Part shown: in pieces, positions 1 to 7,974 of the stretch
Position numbering within the stretch: the first letter of the stretch is position 1
How the letters are laid out: each line of letters starts with the position of its first letter
Source: an uncultured Lentisphaeraceae bacterium
Lineage (GTDB): Bacteria; Verrucomicrobiota; Kiritimatiellia; RFP12; DVOR01
Direction: 5' to 3'
Length of the DNA: 64,000 bases
Assembly (NCBI GenBank): GCA_949282555.1
Contig: CASDPK010000010.1
Location: 1-64,000 of the forward strand
Made by a program: the position numbers and the translations under genes
The notes under the pieces: model-generated
Databases searched by the model: none
Seen by the model: only the letters and a program-made list of their open reading frames with translations
Told to the model about the DNA's origin: nothing

Positions 1-112
1 CAATCGCCAAGAGCACCTCAATGCTGTGTACCTTTCCTCTCTTGTCCCGCGGATCCTCCGCTTTCGACAAAATCGCCAAAACGCCCTCATCCATCAAATA
101 GTAAGTATCCAT
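1..112 (-). CDS. N-terminal fragment of an ISAs1-like transposase (cut by window edge)
   Basis: Reading the minus strand from the ATG at 112 gives 37 codons that run off the left edge. The fragment contains the motif DPRDKRGKVHSIEVLLAI, which resembles the N-terminal region of ISAs1/H-repeat family transposases (a DPR..RGK.H...LL.I pattern ahead of the DDE domain). The catalytic DDE residues would lie outside the window. A possible element end starting CAGGGC (minus strand, near position 170) lies about 60 nt upstream of the start codon, but no second end is visible. Its position directly downstream of the type I restriction operon suggests the IS may have interrupted that locus. The family call is by recognition of a short motif only. 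Confidence 0.5.
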   Translation of the reverse strand, partial: MDTYYLMDEGVLAILSKAEDPRDKRGKVHSIEVLLAI

Positions 113-124
113 TCCTCTATTTTC

Positions 125-346
125 TCACACCCGTCTTCCTGTCACGATATTTTTATGCGTTTGCCCTGCGGCCCAGTAACTACGTGGCTCATGGCCTTCG
201 TAAACTCGTCCGAACAAACAACCGCCAACAAATGGAATGGCGAACACTTCTCCGTCCTCAAAACACAAAACTCCCTCCGCCTCCACGCACGCCGGGGCAA
301 AGGAGGCATAGGCCGATTGCGTTTTAAGAAAGGCAAAGTTGGACAT
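125..346 (-). pseudogene. Possible truncated hsdR start (remnant)
   Basis: The ATG at 346 lies 5 nt after the FRG gene stop. It opens a 73-codon frame beginning MSNFAFLKTQ and continuing to VEAE. These first roughly 24 residues look like the start of a known class of type I restriction R subunits, which often begin MSNF.FL and carry a VEAE motif soon after. The resemblance then stops, and the remaining frame does not look like HsdR. The position, last in an hsdM-hsdS-FRG operon, is where hsdR would be expected. The simplest reading is an R-subunit gene cut short by the transposable element to its left. It could equally be an unrelated small gene or chance. Confidence 0.3.
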
Positions 347-350
347 GAGG

Positions 351-1247
351 TCACTTCTCACTTTTAAGCGTTGGGTACCGTTGAAGTTGCTCTTCGACAA
401 CAGCCGCCATTCCCCTATCAATATTATCGGGGAAAAGCGTCTCGCTCGTAATTCCAAATCGCACAAGTTGCGAAAGTATTTCCTCTTTCGCCTCCTTCCG
501 AATGATCAGTCGTTTGACAATACACCCGTCGTCTTTTTCCAACGAAATCAAAGAATCTTCGACTCGTCCGCCTTTTATTTTGTTTGGGAAAAGAATAAAC
601 TTCCCGCTTTGACTCCGTTGTCGTTCACACACATTCCCCACCTCAACAAAAAGGGGCTTTCGCATGGCTTCCGAAAAAAGCCGATGCACGAATGATACGT
701 TGTTTTCCCACCCAGCGTGAAGCAATCGCACCGCATACGGCCTGTGCATTACGCGATAATAATAATCATTAAAGTGGGTAATCTTGCTCTCCGTCAAGCG
801 ATATGTATCTGCCACAATGTTGGAAAGGACATCATATGCCGACAATACTTCCTCTTGAAACGCAAAAACCTCTCCATCCGCATCACTGTCTTGATTACAC
901 GCAAAGTAGAGCGCCACAAGAGCGTTCCCTGTAAGATCAAGCATTCGTGTGCGGACACCATAATGCTGCAATTTCGCGAGCAACACCACCGGATAGTCAG
1001 AGTCGGGAAATACTTGCGGAAACTTTTGCTGTGCAAATCGAACGAGAGCATCTTCTACGCTTGTACACCCATTCGTCCCATTCAGAGACGGATCCCGCCC
1101 CAAAGAGGGCACCAAGGCGAAATCCTTTCGACTCTGCCCTCTAAACAGCAACTTTTTAAGCTCCAGCGGTTCGGCGTCTTTCAACACGATAGAGTTAACC
1201 GCCTCCACAAACTGCACAAGAGACCCTATTTTCCCTTCCGCATCCAT
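351..1247 (-). CDS. FRG domain-containing protein
   Basis: 298 residues. The N-terminal half holds an FRG domain: an LLFRGQS motif at about residues 33-39, VPSLGR just after, then LQHYGVRTRMLDLT followed by ALVALYFAC. These are the hallmark blocks of this family, named for its F-R-G residues. The biochemical function of FRG domains is not settled, but the genes recur beside phage-defence and restriction loci. Here the gene starts 10 nt after the hsdS stop, so it is almost certainly co-transcribed with hsdM and hsdS. A weak Shine-Dalgarno (AAAGGA) precedes the ATG. No signal peptide or membrane segment is seen, so it is probably cytoplasmic. The role as an accessory or alternative effector of the type I system is inference. 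Confidence 0.85.
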   Translation of the reverse strand: MDAEGKIGSLVQFVEAVNSIVLKDAEPLELKKLLFRGQSRKDFALVPSLGRDPSLNGTNGCTSVEDALVRFAQQKFPQVFPDSDYPVVLLAKLQHYGVRTRMLDLTGNALVALYFACNQDSDADGEVFAFQEEVLSAYDVLSNIVADTYRLTESKITHFNDYYYRVMHRPYAVRLLHAGWENNVSFVHRLFSEAMRKPLFVEVGNVCERQRSQSGKFILFPNKIKGGRVEDSLISLEKDDGCIVKRLIIRKEAKEEILSQLVRFGITSETLFPDNIDRGMAAVVEEQLQRYPTLKSEK

Positions 1248-1257
1248 CTTTTATCCT

Positions 1258-2433
1258 TTACTCAAAATACCGCTGCATCAAAGACTTCTTTAGCGCTTCC
1301 AATCTTCTAAGGTTTTTCTGAACTGAACACTTTACCTTGTCCTCTTGTACAGCGAAGGCCTCAAACGATTCTTGCCGCTCGATCGGTGGCAACGCGACCA
1401 AATAACCTTTCAGGAATGATGCGGGAACCCTTCTCTGTCCCGCACTTCCTGTCATATTTGCCTCTGCTTCAATCCTAAATGGACAAAGTACAGACATAGT
1501 GTAAAGCCAATGCGAAGTGCTTACTCCTGCAACTGGGCGCATAACATGAAACTCTGTCGAGCCGAACCCAACACCGTTTCTCAGTCCCTTCGCTATGGCT
1601 CCTTTTCCGTTCTCCATGCAAGGTGTTATTTTTGCAAAGAGAACATCGTTTTCACGAAAATAGGTAAATCCCGTTCTCACTTCACGGTAACAACGAATAT
1701 CAGAAGCATCAAACTCTCCCCGTTCTCCGACTGTCGGCATTGGAACAAACGAGACCTCTACATCCAAAGTCAGACGCTTATCCTGTGCCTTTTTTGGATT
1801 GATCTCACAACAATCGCCTAATTTCCGTAAGCCCCAACCAAACTTATCTGTCCCAGGTTCCCCGAACATTTCCACGAAGCGGGCTTTGACCAGCTCGTCC
1901 AGTTTCTCCAACTGCTGGCGGCGTTTGGCGATCAAGTCGCTGACCTTGTCCAGCACCGCCGCAATCCTGCGCTGTTCGTCAAGGGAAGGGAGGGGGACTT
2001 CAATTTTTTCTAAGTTCTTCCTGCTTATACGAGTTCGCGTCGTTCCCGCTAAGAATTTTGACAATTCATTATAGTACCTTTCAGATTGAGTATAGTTTAT
2101 AAAGTACCTTTTATTACATAATGAATTATTCAATCTGACTATCGTACAGTCAACGGCTGCGATTGCCTTTCCAACAGACTGTGGCACAATACAAGCTCGG
2201 CCAACAGGGTCAGGTAATCGTGAAATCAAAATATCCCCTTGGAAAACCTCTGTACACTTTAAGCGCCCAAACGTATCCAAAGATATATATCTTGCACGTC
2301 TATGGTTATCCAAATACTCTCCAACACCTATATTCCCTGTCTGAAGGAGGCGTACGCCTCGTTCAGATTGATCTTTAGATTCAATCCAATCTCCATCAAC
2401 AATGTTACAACAAATTGAAGCAAATTTCGCCAT
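1258..2433 (-). CDS. hsdS: Type I restriction-modification specificity subunit HsdS
   Basis: 391 residues from the ATG at 2433, whose A is also the last base of the hsdM stop codon (TGATG overlap). The frame stays open further upstream but only as a shadow of hsdM. It has the usual HsdS plan: two target-recognition domains separated by a helical conserved region. The central conserved stretch (PLPSLDEQRRIAAVLDKV, then an IAKRRQQLEKLDELVKARF helix and MFGEPG) is typical. The C terminus ends LEALKKSLMQRYFE, the second conserved helix. The DNA for the two recognition domains is visibly more AT-rich than the central helix and than hsdM. That fits exchange of recognition domains. HsdS sets the DNA sequence recognised by the methylase and restriction complex. 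Confidence 0.93.
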   Translation of the reverse strand: MAKFASICCNIVDGDWIESKDQSERGVRLLQTGNIGVGEYLDNHRRARYISLDTFGRLKCTEVFQGDILISRLPDPVGRACIVPQSVGKAIAAVDCTIVRLNNSLCNKRYFINYTQSERYYNELSKFLAGTTRTRISRKNLEKIEVPLPSLDEQRRIAAVLDKVSDLIAKRRQQLEKLDELVKARFVEMFGEPGTDKFGWGLRKLGDCCEINPKKAQDKRLTLDVEVSFVPMPTVGERGEFDASDIRCYREVRTGFTYFRENDVLFAKITPCMENGKGAIAKGLRNGVGFGSTEFHVMRPVAGVSTSHWLYTMSVLCPFRIEAEANMTGSAGQRRVPASFLKGYLVALPPIERQESFEAFAVQEDKVKCSVQKNLRRLEALKKSLMQRYFE

Positions 2434-3962
2434 CACAGCATCCCCTCCAATTCCGCCAGTCCGCCGGAGATATCGGCCTCCAGCCGGCGCAGGTCGGCCA
2501 TGATTTCGGAGGTGGGGGGATAGGCCACCGGGACATAGTCCACCTCCTTGTATTTGTTGATGGAGAGGTCGTAGCCCTTGGCGACGATTTCCGCTTTGGG
2601 CACGAGGAAGCTCTGCTCGGTGCGCCGGCGGTCGGCCTCCCGCTCGGGGTGATGGAAGCGGGCGATGAGGTCGGGGATGTCGTTCTCCGGCACCGCGTTG
2701 CGCTTGTCGTCCAGCGAGAAGCCGTCGGCCTTCATGTCGTAGAACCACACGTTGTCGGTGCCGCCGGCGCCGGTTTTGACGAAGACGAGCACGGCGGTGG
2801 AGACGCCCGCGTAGGGCTTGAAGACGCCCGAGGGCATGGAGATGACGGCCCGGAGCCAGTGGTTTTCCACGAGTTCCTTGCGGATGGCCGTGTGGGCCTT
2901 GGAGGCGCCGAAGAGGACGCCATCGGGCACGATGCAGGCGCATCGGCCGCCCTTTTTCAGCATCCGCAGGAAGAGGGCGAGGAAGAGGAGCTCCGTCTTT
3001 TTGGTGTTGGTGACGGCTTTCAGGTTGTCATGGATGCTCTCGGCGTCGACGGTGCCCTTGAAGGGGGGATTGGCGAGGCAGACGGTGTAGCGGTCGCGGA
3101 TGTCGTTCTGCTTGGAGACGCTGTCTTGATAGGCGATCTCCGGATGGCTGATGGAGTGGAGCATCAGGTTCATGGCGGAGAGGCGCAGCATGGTGCGGTC
3201 GGTGTCGAACCCGGTGAACATGGGGCCGGCGAAATGCGCCCACTGCTCGGCGGTCATGGTGGCCTCGCAGCGTTTGCGGACATATTCCGCCGCCGAGACG
3301 AGGAAGCCCGCGGTGCCGCAGGCGGGATCGCAGATGGTATCCTCCGGCATGGGGCGCAACAGCTCCACCATCATCTCGCGGATGTGCTTGGGGGTGCGGA
3401 ATTGGCCGTTCTGCCCGGCGGTGGAGAGCTTGCTGAGCATGTATTCGTAGAGATCGCCCTGCATGTCCAGGTCGGCGATGTCGTGCTCGTAGAGATCGTC
3501 CAGCCCGGTGATGATCTTCTGGAGCACCTGGGGCGTGGGGATCAGGAACATGGCGTCGGCCATATAGCGGGCGAAGGCGGTGTCGGCCTCATTGCCGGCG
3601 ACGGACGCCGCGGGTTCCAGCACCTCGCCCTGCTCCGTGACGTCGGGCAGGCGGCCATGCCGCATGTGCTTGATGGCGGGAAAGACCCGGCGGGAAATCA
3701 CATCGTAAATGGCCCGGGGATCGCCATGCTTGAAGCGGCTCCAGCGCATCGCCTGCCCCGAGGCGGAAGCGGGGAAGATCTTGGGGACGCCGCTCCCGGC
3801 GGCGTTCTCGAAAGCCTCCGCCTCCAGCTCCTCTTCGTCCAAAGAGCGGATGAACATCAGATAGGTCAGCTGTTCGATCACCGTGAGCGGATTGGTGATG
3901 CCGCCCGCCCAAAGATCCGTCCAGATTTTGTCCACTTTGTTTTTGATTGCGCCGGTGATCAT
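2433..3962 (-). CDS. hsdM: Type I restriction-modification DNA methyltransferase HsdM
   Basis: 509 residues, full length for the family. The N-terminal helical domain (ITNPLTVIEQLTYLMFIRSLD) is characteristic of HsdM. The SAM-binding motif I is DPACGTAGF at about residues 212-220 and the catalytic motif IV is NPPF at about 298-301. Together these mark an adenine-N6 methyltransferase. The stop codon overlaps the hsdS start, and the order hsdM-hsdS-FRG runs on the minus strand. No intact hsdR for this system is inside the window; a short remnant may lie at 125-346 and the real gene may be beyond the left edge. A TGC-TATGAT extended -10 lies about 75 nt upstream of the start. Confidence 0.95.
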   Translation of the reverse strand: MITGAIKNKVDKIWTDLWAGGITNPLTVIEQLTYLMFIRSLDEEELEAEAFENAAGSGVPKIFPASASGQAMRWSRFKHGDPRAIYDVISRRVFPAIKHMRHGRLPDVTEQGEVLEPAASVAGNEADTAFARYMADAMFLIPTPQVLQKIITGLDDLYEHDIADLDMQGDLYEYMLSKLSTAGQNGQFRTPKHIREMMVELLRPMPEDTICDPACGTAGFLVSAAEYVRKRCEATMTAEQWAHFAGPMFTGFDTDRTMLRLSAMNLMLHSISHPEIAYQDSVSKQNDIRDRYTVCLANPPFKGTVDAESIHDNLKAVTNTKKTELLFLALFLRMLKKGGRCACIVPDGVLFGASKAHTAIRKELVENHWLRAVISMPSGVFKPYAGVSTAVLVFVKTGAGGTDNVWFYDMKADGFSLDDKRNAVPENDIPDLIARFHHPEREADRRRTEQSFLVPKAEIVAKGYDLSINKYKEVDYVPVAYPPTSEIMADLRRLEADISGGLAELEGML

Positions 3963-4037
3963 GCCTCACGTCTCCGATTGCCCCATGGAACCATCACCCC
4001 TCCCAAACGCCCTGCGCAGGGAGGAATCGACGCCACC

Positions 4038-4046
4038 ATCATAGCA
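4038..4046 (-). promoter_or_regulatory. hsdM: Putative extended -10 for the hsdM-hsdS-FRG operon
   Basis: On the minus strand the sequence reads TGC-TATGAT, an extended -10 box close to TATAAT. No convincing -35 is seen. It would start transcription about 70 nt upstream of hsdM. The 255-nt gap 3963-4217 holds this promoter and the divergent one for the ATPase gene, and nothing else recognisable. Confidence 0.45.
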
Positions 4047-4168
4047 TAGTGCCCCCTTTGACTGCAGGGCCGCGCGGAACGAACGCGCATTGGTTCCGCC
4101 CTCTCCGCCCTTGCCAAACCACGTGAGGCGGGAAACCTCTTCCGTCGATGTTCATTTTGCCCTTGAGG

Positions 4169-4191
4169 TATGCTAAACTTACGGAAGTAAG
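4169..4191 (+). promoter_or_regulatory. Putative -10 and 5' stem-loop for the ATPase/Toprim pair
   Basis: TATGCT at 4169-4174 is a good -10. Just downstream, CTTAC (4178-4182), loop GGAA and GTAAG (4187-4191) form a perfect 5-bp stem with a GNRA-type tetraloop at the predicted 5' end of the transcript. It could protect the mRNA end or act as a small operator. Function is inferred from position only. Confidence 0.4.
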
Positions 4192-4217
4192 AGTCAGAGA
4201 AGAACGACGAGATTGTT

Positions 4218-5288
4218 ATGGCACTTGACCGGATCACCGTTGAGAACTTTCGTGGGTTGCGCTTGTTTTCATGCGACCGTTTTGCGGACATCACCATTCT
4301 TGGCGGCCGAAACAATTGTGGGAAAACAAGCGTTTTGGAGGCCATCTGCATCCTTCTCTTGGGCAACACCTCGGCGATCGCGCCGCGTGTCAATGATTTC
4401 CGAGCCCTGCCCATTGGGGAAGGGGAAAACCTGCCGGCGCTTTTCTTTGATCCCGAGCGCGACATTCGCATTGAGGGCGTGTTCACGGACACCCTCCGTC
4501 GCGGGGTGCGCATCTCCTTGGCATACGCCGAACAGGAGGAATATGACGAGGCGAAAACGGATCAAACGCTCTCACGAACGCCCATGCTTCGCCAAACGCT
4601 TCATGTAGACAACAACTCCGCACACATTTCCGACGTTTCGATGACGTTTCAGCGGAAAGCCCAATCCTCTGAGGGAGCCGCGGCTTGGGAATATTCCTCC
4701 ACAACAGAACTTTTCCGAAGGCACGTTCGTTATTTGGCCACACAAATGCCGATTGACCTCACAAACGTGGAGCATCTGTTTCTTGCGAAAGCCGATACGC
4801 TTTTGCTGGAACCTTTGCAAGCCTTCGATTCGCGCATCCAAGGGATTCAGGTTGTCGGGAAACGGGTGATGGTCAATCTTCACGGGTGCCCTCGGCTTCT
4901 GCCGATACAGGTGCTGGGCGATGGTGCGCTCAAACTCGTTGTCGTGCTCGCGAATCTATGGGCCTGCCGGAACGGGGGGACCCTCTGCGCCGACGAATTG
5001 GACAACGGCCTGCACTACTCCGTGTTGCCGCTTTTCTGGAGATCCGTGCTTGCGTTCGCCAAGGAGCAACAGGCTCAGCTCATCGCCACGACCCACCGCA
5101 TCGAAATGTTGCAGAGCCTCGCCAATGTGCTCGGCGAGATGGAGGATGCGCCCACCTTCTCCTACATCAACCTGATGCGAACCCAAGAAAAAGGGAACGA
5201 GACGCAGGACACGCCAAACGTCATCGCCAATGGCTACGGCAAAGACGAATTCATCACTACCGTCAACCTCGGGCTGGAGGTTCGCTGA
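4218..5288 (+). CDS. AAA/OLD-like ATPase of a two-gene defence-type pair
   Basis: 356 residues. It opens with ITVENFRGLR, the usual N-terminal strand of RecF/SMC-like AAA_15/AAA_21 ATPases. The Walker A is GGRNNCGKTS (29-38), an ABC-type signature is LGDGALK (about 233-239), Walker B is LCADELD (about 256-262), and a switch histidine lies in ATTHR (about 290-294). These mark a soluble ABC-class ATPase that probably dimerises on ATP. It lacks the fused Toprim domain of classical OLD nucleases; that function is provided by the next gene, whose start overlaps this stop (TGATG). The split ATPase plus Toprim layout resembles PARIS-type and related abortive-infection pairs. A phage-defence role is inferred from this and from the adjacent restriction operon. 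Confidence 0.85.
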   Translation: MALDRITVENFRGLRLFSCDRFADITILGGRNNCGKTSVLEAICILLLGNTSAIAPRVNDFRALPIGEGENLPALFFDPERDIRIEGVFTDTLRRGVRISLAYAEQEEYDEAKTDQTLSRTPMLRQTLHVDNNSAHISDVSMTFQRKAQSSEGAAAWEYSSTTELFRRHVRYLATQMPIDLTNVEHLFLAKADTLLLEPLQAFDSRIQGIQVVGKRVMVNLHGCPRLLPIQVLGDGALKLVVVLANLWACRNGGTLCADELDNGLHYSVLPLFWRSVLAFAKEQQAQLIATTHRIEMLQSLANVLGEMEDAPTFSYINLMRTQEKGNETQDTPNVIANGYGKDEFITTVNLGLEVR

Positions 5289-5980
5289 TGACGTGCCGTG
5301 TCTTTGTTGAGGGCGTCGACGATATCCGCTTCCTCCAGCATTTGTTGAAGGTTCTTGTGCCGACGTTTCCGGACTGGGAGAAACTGACGACGCCCGGACC
5401 AAACGAAATCAAAGAGACTTTTGTGGATGTGGGCGAGCACACCCTTGTCCTGACCGCCACGCAGGGATGGTCAAAAATCGACAGCCTTGGGCCGTACGCG
5501 CGAACCTTCGCCCATCCGCGTCAGCAAATGAGTGTTGATCGCACCCTCATTCTCTTTGACGCCGATGCGCCACGGACGAACAACCATCAACCCTGCGCGG
5601 ACGGCGGGTTTCAGGCCCGCCTCGCGGCGTTAAAGGCAAAGACGGCGAAGTTCGCCCCAAAGCCTTCCTTTTTCCTCTATCCCGACAACGCCTCCGATGG
5701 CACGCTTGAAACGCTCTTGGAAGGGATGGTGGCCGCCGACAAACGCCCAATCCTGACGGAGTGCTGGGAACACTTCTGCGCGTGCACGCAACGGCATGGC
5801 GCCACCTATCTCCCAACGCCCAAGGCCAAGTTGCACCAATACGCGGCCCTCTTCGACAAGGATGCCATGAGCAAGGATTATTTCTGTTCTTCTCTTGACA
5901 ACCCGGCTCTTTGGGACTGGACGTCCCCGGTGTTGGCGCCGCTCGTGGACTTCCTCCGGCGCGAACTCCCCATATTTTGA
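5288..5980 (+). CDS. DUF3226/Toprim-like partner of the ATPase
   Basis: 230 residues from the ATG at 5288, which overlaps the upstream stop. The same frame is open further upstream but only as a shadow. It begins CRVFVEGVDDIRFL, with the conserved glutamate (E8) expected of a Toprim fold, and carries the acidic pair in ILFDADAP (about residues 88-95). The FFLYPDN....GTLETLL block (about 128-144) is the hallmark of the DUF3226 family as I recall it. Toprim proteins bind Mg2+ and cut or join nucleic acid. Here it is likely the nuclease or effector controlled by the ATPase. Translational coupling implies a fixed stoichiometry. The exact target is unknown. Confidence 0.75.
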   Translation: MTCRVFVEGVDDIRFLQHLLKVLVPTFPDWEKLTTPGPNEIKETFVDVGEHTLVLTATQGWSKIDSLGPYARTFAHPRQQMSVDRTLILFDADAPRTNNHQPCADGGFQARLAALKAKTAKFAPKPSFFLYPDNASDGTLETLLEGMVAADKRPILTECWEHFCACTQRHGATYLPTPKAKLHQYAALFDKDAMSKDYFCSSLDNPALWDWTSPVLAPLVDFLRRELPIF

Positions 5981-6079
5981 CGATCCCCCTTCGGTCAAAC
6001 GCACGCCACGCCCGAGGCCTCGCGGGTGTTGTGATGTTGTCTTCTTTTCCGTCCGGACCAAGAGGGCGGAGGGGAGGCG

Positions 6080-6130
6080 CTCCGTACGTCGAGGGGAGGT
6101 ACGGCGTGTCTCGGGGGGAGAGACGGAGCC
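6080..6130 (+). repeat. 51-nt dispersed palindromic element, copy 1
   Basis: The element begins CTCCGTA and ends ACGGAGCC, so its ends are inverted repeats. Two other intergenic segments of exactly the same 51-nt length and the same ends occur at 23103-23153 and 38362-38412. This copy is the most divergent internally. It lies between the Toprim gene and dut. Confidence 0.5.
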
Positions 6131-6174
6131 TTGCGGAAGGCGGGGCGGCGGGGGCGGTTTTGGGAGGGCGGATG

Positions 6175-6183
6175 TGCTATGCT
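6175..6183 (+). promoter_or_regulatory. dut: Extended -10 (TGC-TATGCT) for dut, start-proximal
   Basis: TGC followed by TATGCT ends only 7 nt before the ATG at 6191. Transcription would begin at or within a few bases of the start codon, predicting a leaderless or near-leaderless mRNA. It also argues for the ATG at 6191 over the in-frame ATGs at 6179 and 6185, which lie inside or against the -10. Confidence 0.55.
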
Positions 6184-6190
6184 TATGGGC

Positions 6191-6622
6191 ATGGAAGTTG
6201 TCTTTGAAAAGCTCTCGCCCACGGCGCGGCTCCCGGTGTATGCGCACCCGGGGGACGCGGGGATGGATCTCTTTGCGGATGCGGCGGTGACGTTGCCGCC
6301 GGGCGGTCGGGCGGCGGTGCCCACGGGGCTCCGTCTGCGGTTGCCGCCGGGGACGGAGGGGCAGGTGCGCCCGCGGAGCGGTTTGGCGCTGAGGCATGGG
6401 GTGACGGTGGCGAATGCGCCGGGCACGGTGGATGAGGGTTACCGCGGGGAGTTGAAGGTGCTGTTGATCAATCTCGGGGAGGCGCCGTTTGAGGTGGAGC
6501 CGGGGATGCGGGTGGCCCAGCTGGTGGTGGCGCCGGTGCTCCGGGCGGCCATCGTCGAGGGGGCGGTGGACGACGCCACGGCCCGCGGGACGGGCGGTTT
6601 CGGCTCAACCGGCCGCACGTGA
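6191..6622 (+). CDS. dut: dUTP diphosphatase (dUTPase)
   Basis: 143 residues, the normal size for the trimeric dUTPase family. It hydrolyses dUTP to dUMP and PPi, keeping uracil out of DNA and supplying dTMP synthesis. The five family motifs are visible in order: DAGMDL near residue 20, RPRSGLAL near 60, [13 protein letters not shown] near 80, RVAQLVV near 105, and the glycine-rich [10 protein letters not shown] at the C terminus, which closes over the substrate. In-frame ATGs exist at 6179 and 6185, but the -10 box position favours 6191. It is followed 42 nt later by hemL on the same strand. Confidence 0.95.
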   Translation: MEVVFEKLSPTARLPVYAHPGDAGMDLFADAAVTLPPGGRAAVPTGLRLRLPPGTEGQVRPRSGLALRHGVTVANAPGTVDEGYRGELKVLLINLGEAPFEVEPGMRVAQLVVAPVLRAAIVEGAVDDATARGTGGFGSTGRT

Positions 6623-6664
6623 GGAGGTTTCCCTTGTTTCGTTCGTTTTTGGAGTGGTTTTGCC

Positions 6665-7948
6665 ATGACGCTTGAATCGCTTTTCGCCCGTGCCTCCGCC
6701 GTGATCCCCGGCGGGGTGAACTCTCCTGTCCGTGCCTTCAACGCGGTGGGCGGCACGCCCATTTGCGTGGCCTCCGGGAAGGGGTCGCATCTCACGCTGA
6801 CGGATGGTCGGGAGTTGCTCGACTGCTGCTGCTCGTGGGGGGCGATGATTTTGGGCCATGCCGACCCGGGCGTGACGGAGGCGGTGGCGCGGGCGGCGGC
6901 CCGGGGCACGACCTTCGGCATCGGGACGCCGGGCGAGGTGGAGCTGGCGGAGCGGCTGGTGGCGCGGATTCCCTTTGTGGACAAGATCCGGCTGGTCAAT
7001 TCCGGCACGGAGGCAGTGATGACGGCGATCCGTTTGGCGCGGGGCGTGACGGGGCGCGACCTCATCATCAAGTGCGAGGGGTGCTATCACGGGCACAGCG
7101 ATGGGCTGCTGGTGAGCGCGGGGAGCGGGGTGCTGACCTCGGGCGACGGCGCCCAGGTGGCGAGTGCGGGCATCCCCCAGGCGGTGGCGCAGGACACGCT
7201 GGTGATCCCTTACAACGACGCCGAGGCGGCCCGCCGGGCCTTCGCCGCGCATCCGGGGCGCGTGGCGGCGCTGATCGTGGAGCCGGTGGCGGGCAACATG
7301 GGGTGCGTGCCGCCGCGCCCGGGGTATCTCAAGGCGTTGGAGGAGGCGGCCCACGCGGCGGGCGCCCTGCTCATCTGCGACGAGGTGATCAACGCTTGGC
7401 GTTTCCGGCTGGGGCTGTGGTCGGAGGCGGCGGGGGTGACACCGGACATCGTGACGATGGGCAAGGTGATCGGCGGGGGCTTCCCCCTCGCGGCGCTCGG
7501 CGCCCGGGCCGAGATCATGGACGCGCTCGCCCCCACGGGCCGCGTGTATCAGGCGGGGACGCTTTCGGGCAATCCCGTGGCGACGGCCGCGGCGGTGGAG
7601 GTGCTGGACCGTTTGGCCGCCGACCCGCCCTACCCGGCCATGGCCGCCAAGGTGCGCCGCGTGGCGGAGCGCCTCAACGCCGCGGCGGAGCGGCACGGCG
7701 TGCCCCTGCGCGTGCAGGCGCATGAGACCATCTTCACCCCCTTCGCGGCGGTGACGCCGCCCACGGATTTGGCCACGGCCCAGCGGTGCGACACGGCGCT
7801 CTATGCCCGCTTCTTCCAAGGGATGCTGGCGCGGGGGGTCTATCTGGAGCCCTCGCAGTATGAGGTCTGCTTCGTCTCCGCCGCCCACACCGAGGCCGAC
7901 ATCGACCATTTGATTCAGGCCGCGGAGGCGACCTTTGCGGCGCTTTGA
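6665..7948 (+). CDS. hemL: Glutamate-1-semialdehyde 2,1-aminomutase
   Basis: 427 residues, full length for this PLP enzyme. It converts glutamate-1-semialdehyde to 5-aminolevulinate in the C5 route of tetrapyrrole synthesis. Motifs seen: PGGVNSPVRAF near the N terminus, NSGTEAVMTAIRLAR for phosphate and cofactor binding, DEVINAWRF (usually DEVMTGFR in relatives), and the PLP lysine in MGKVIGGGFPL (about K267). A Shine-Dalgarno-like GGAGTGG precedes the start. hemB follows 26 nt downstream, so two consecutive steps of haem synthesis are adjacent, although hemB also has its own strong -10 box. Confidence 0.95.
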   Translation: MTLESLFARASAVIPGGVNSPVRAFNAVGGTPICVASGKGSHLTLTDGRELLDCCCSWGAMILGHADPGVTEAVARAAARGTTFGIGTPGEVELAERLVARIPFVDKIRLVNSGTEAVMTAIRLARGVTGRDLIIKCEGCYHGHSDGLLVSAGSGVLTSGDGAQVASAGIPQAVAQDTLVIPYNDAEAARRAFAAHPGRVAALIVEPVAGNMGCVPPRPGYLKALEEAAHAAGALLICDEVINAWRFRLGLWSEAAGVTPDIVTMGKVIGGGFPLAALGARAEIMDALAPTGRVYQAGTLSGNPVATAAAVEVLDRLAADPPYPAMAAKVRRVAERLNAAAERHGVPLRVQAHETIFTPFAAVTPPTDLATAQRCDTALYARFFQGMLARGVYLEPSQYEVCFVSAAHTEADIDHLIQAAEATFAAL

Positions 7949-7956
7949 GCGCAGGG

Positions 7957-7965
7957 TGCTATAAT
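7957..7965 (+). promoter_or_regulatory. hemB: Consensus extended -10 (TGC-TATAAT) for hemB
   Basis: TGC-TATAAT is a perfect extended -10 ending 9 nt before the hemB ATG at 7975, so the expected leader is only about 2-3 nt. A weak TTGCGG at 7935-7940 could be the -35, with 19-nt spacing. Confidence 0.65.
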
Positions 7966-7974
7966 ACAGGCACC

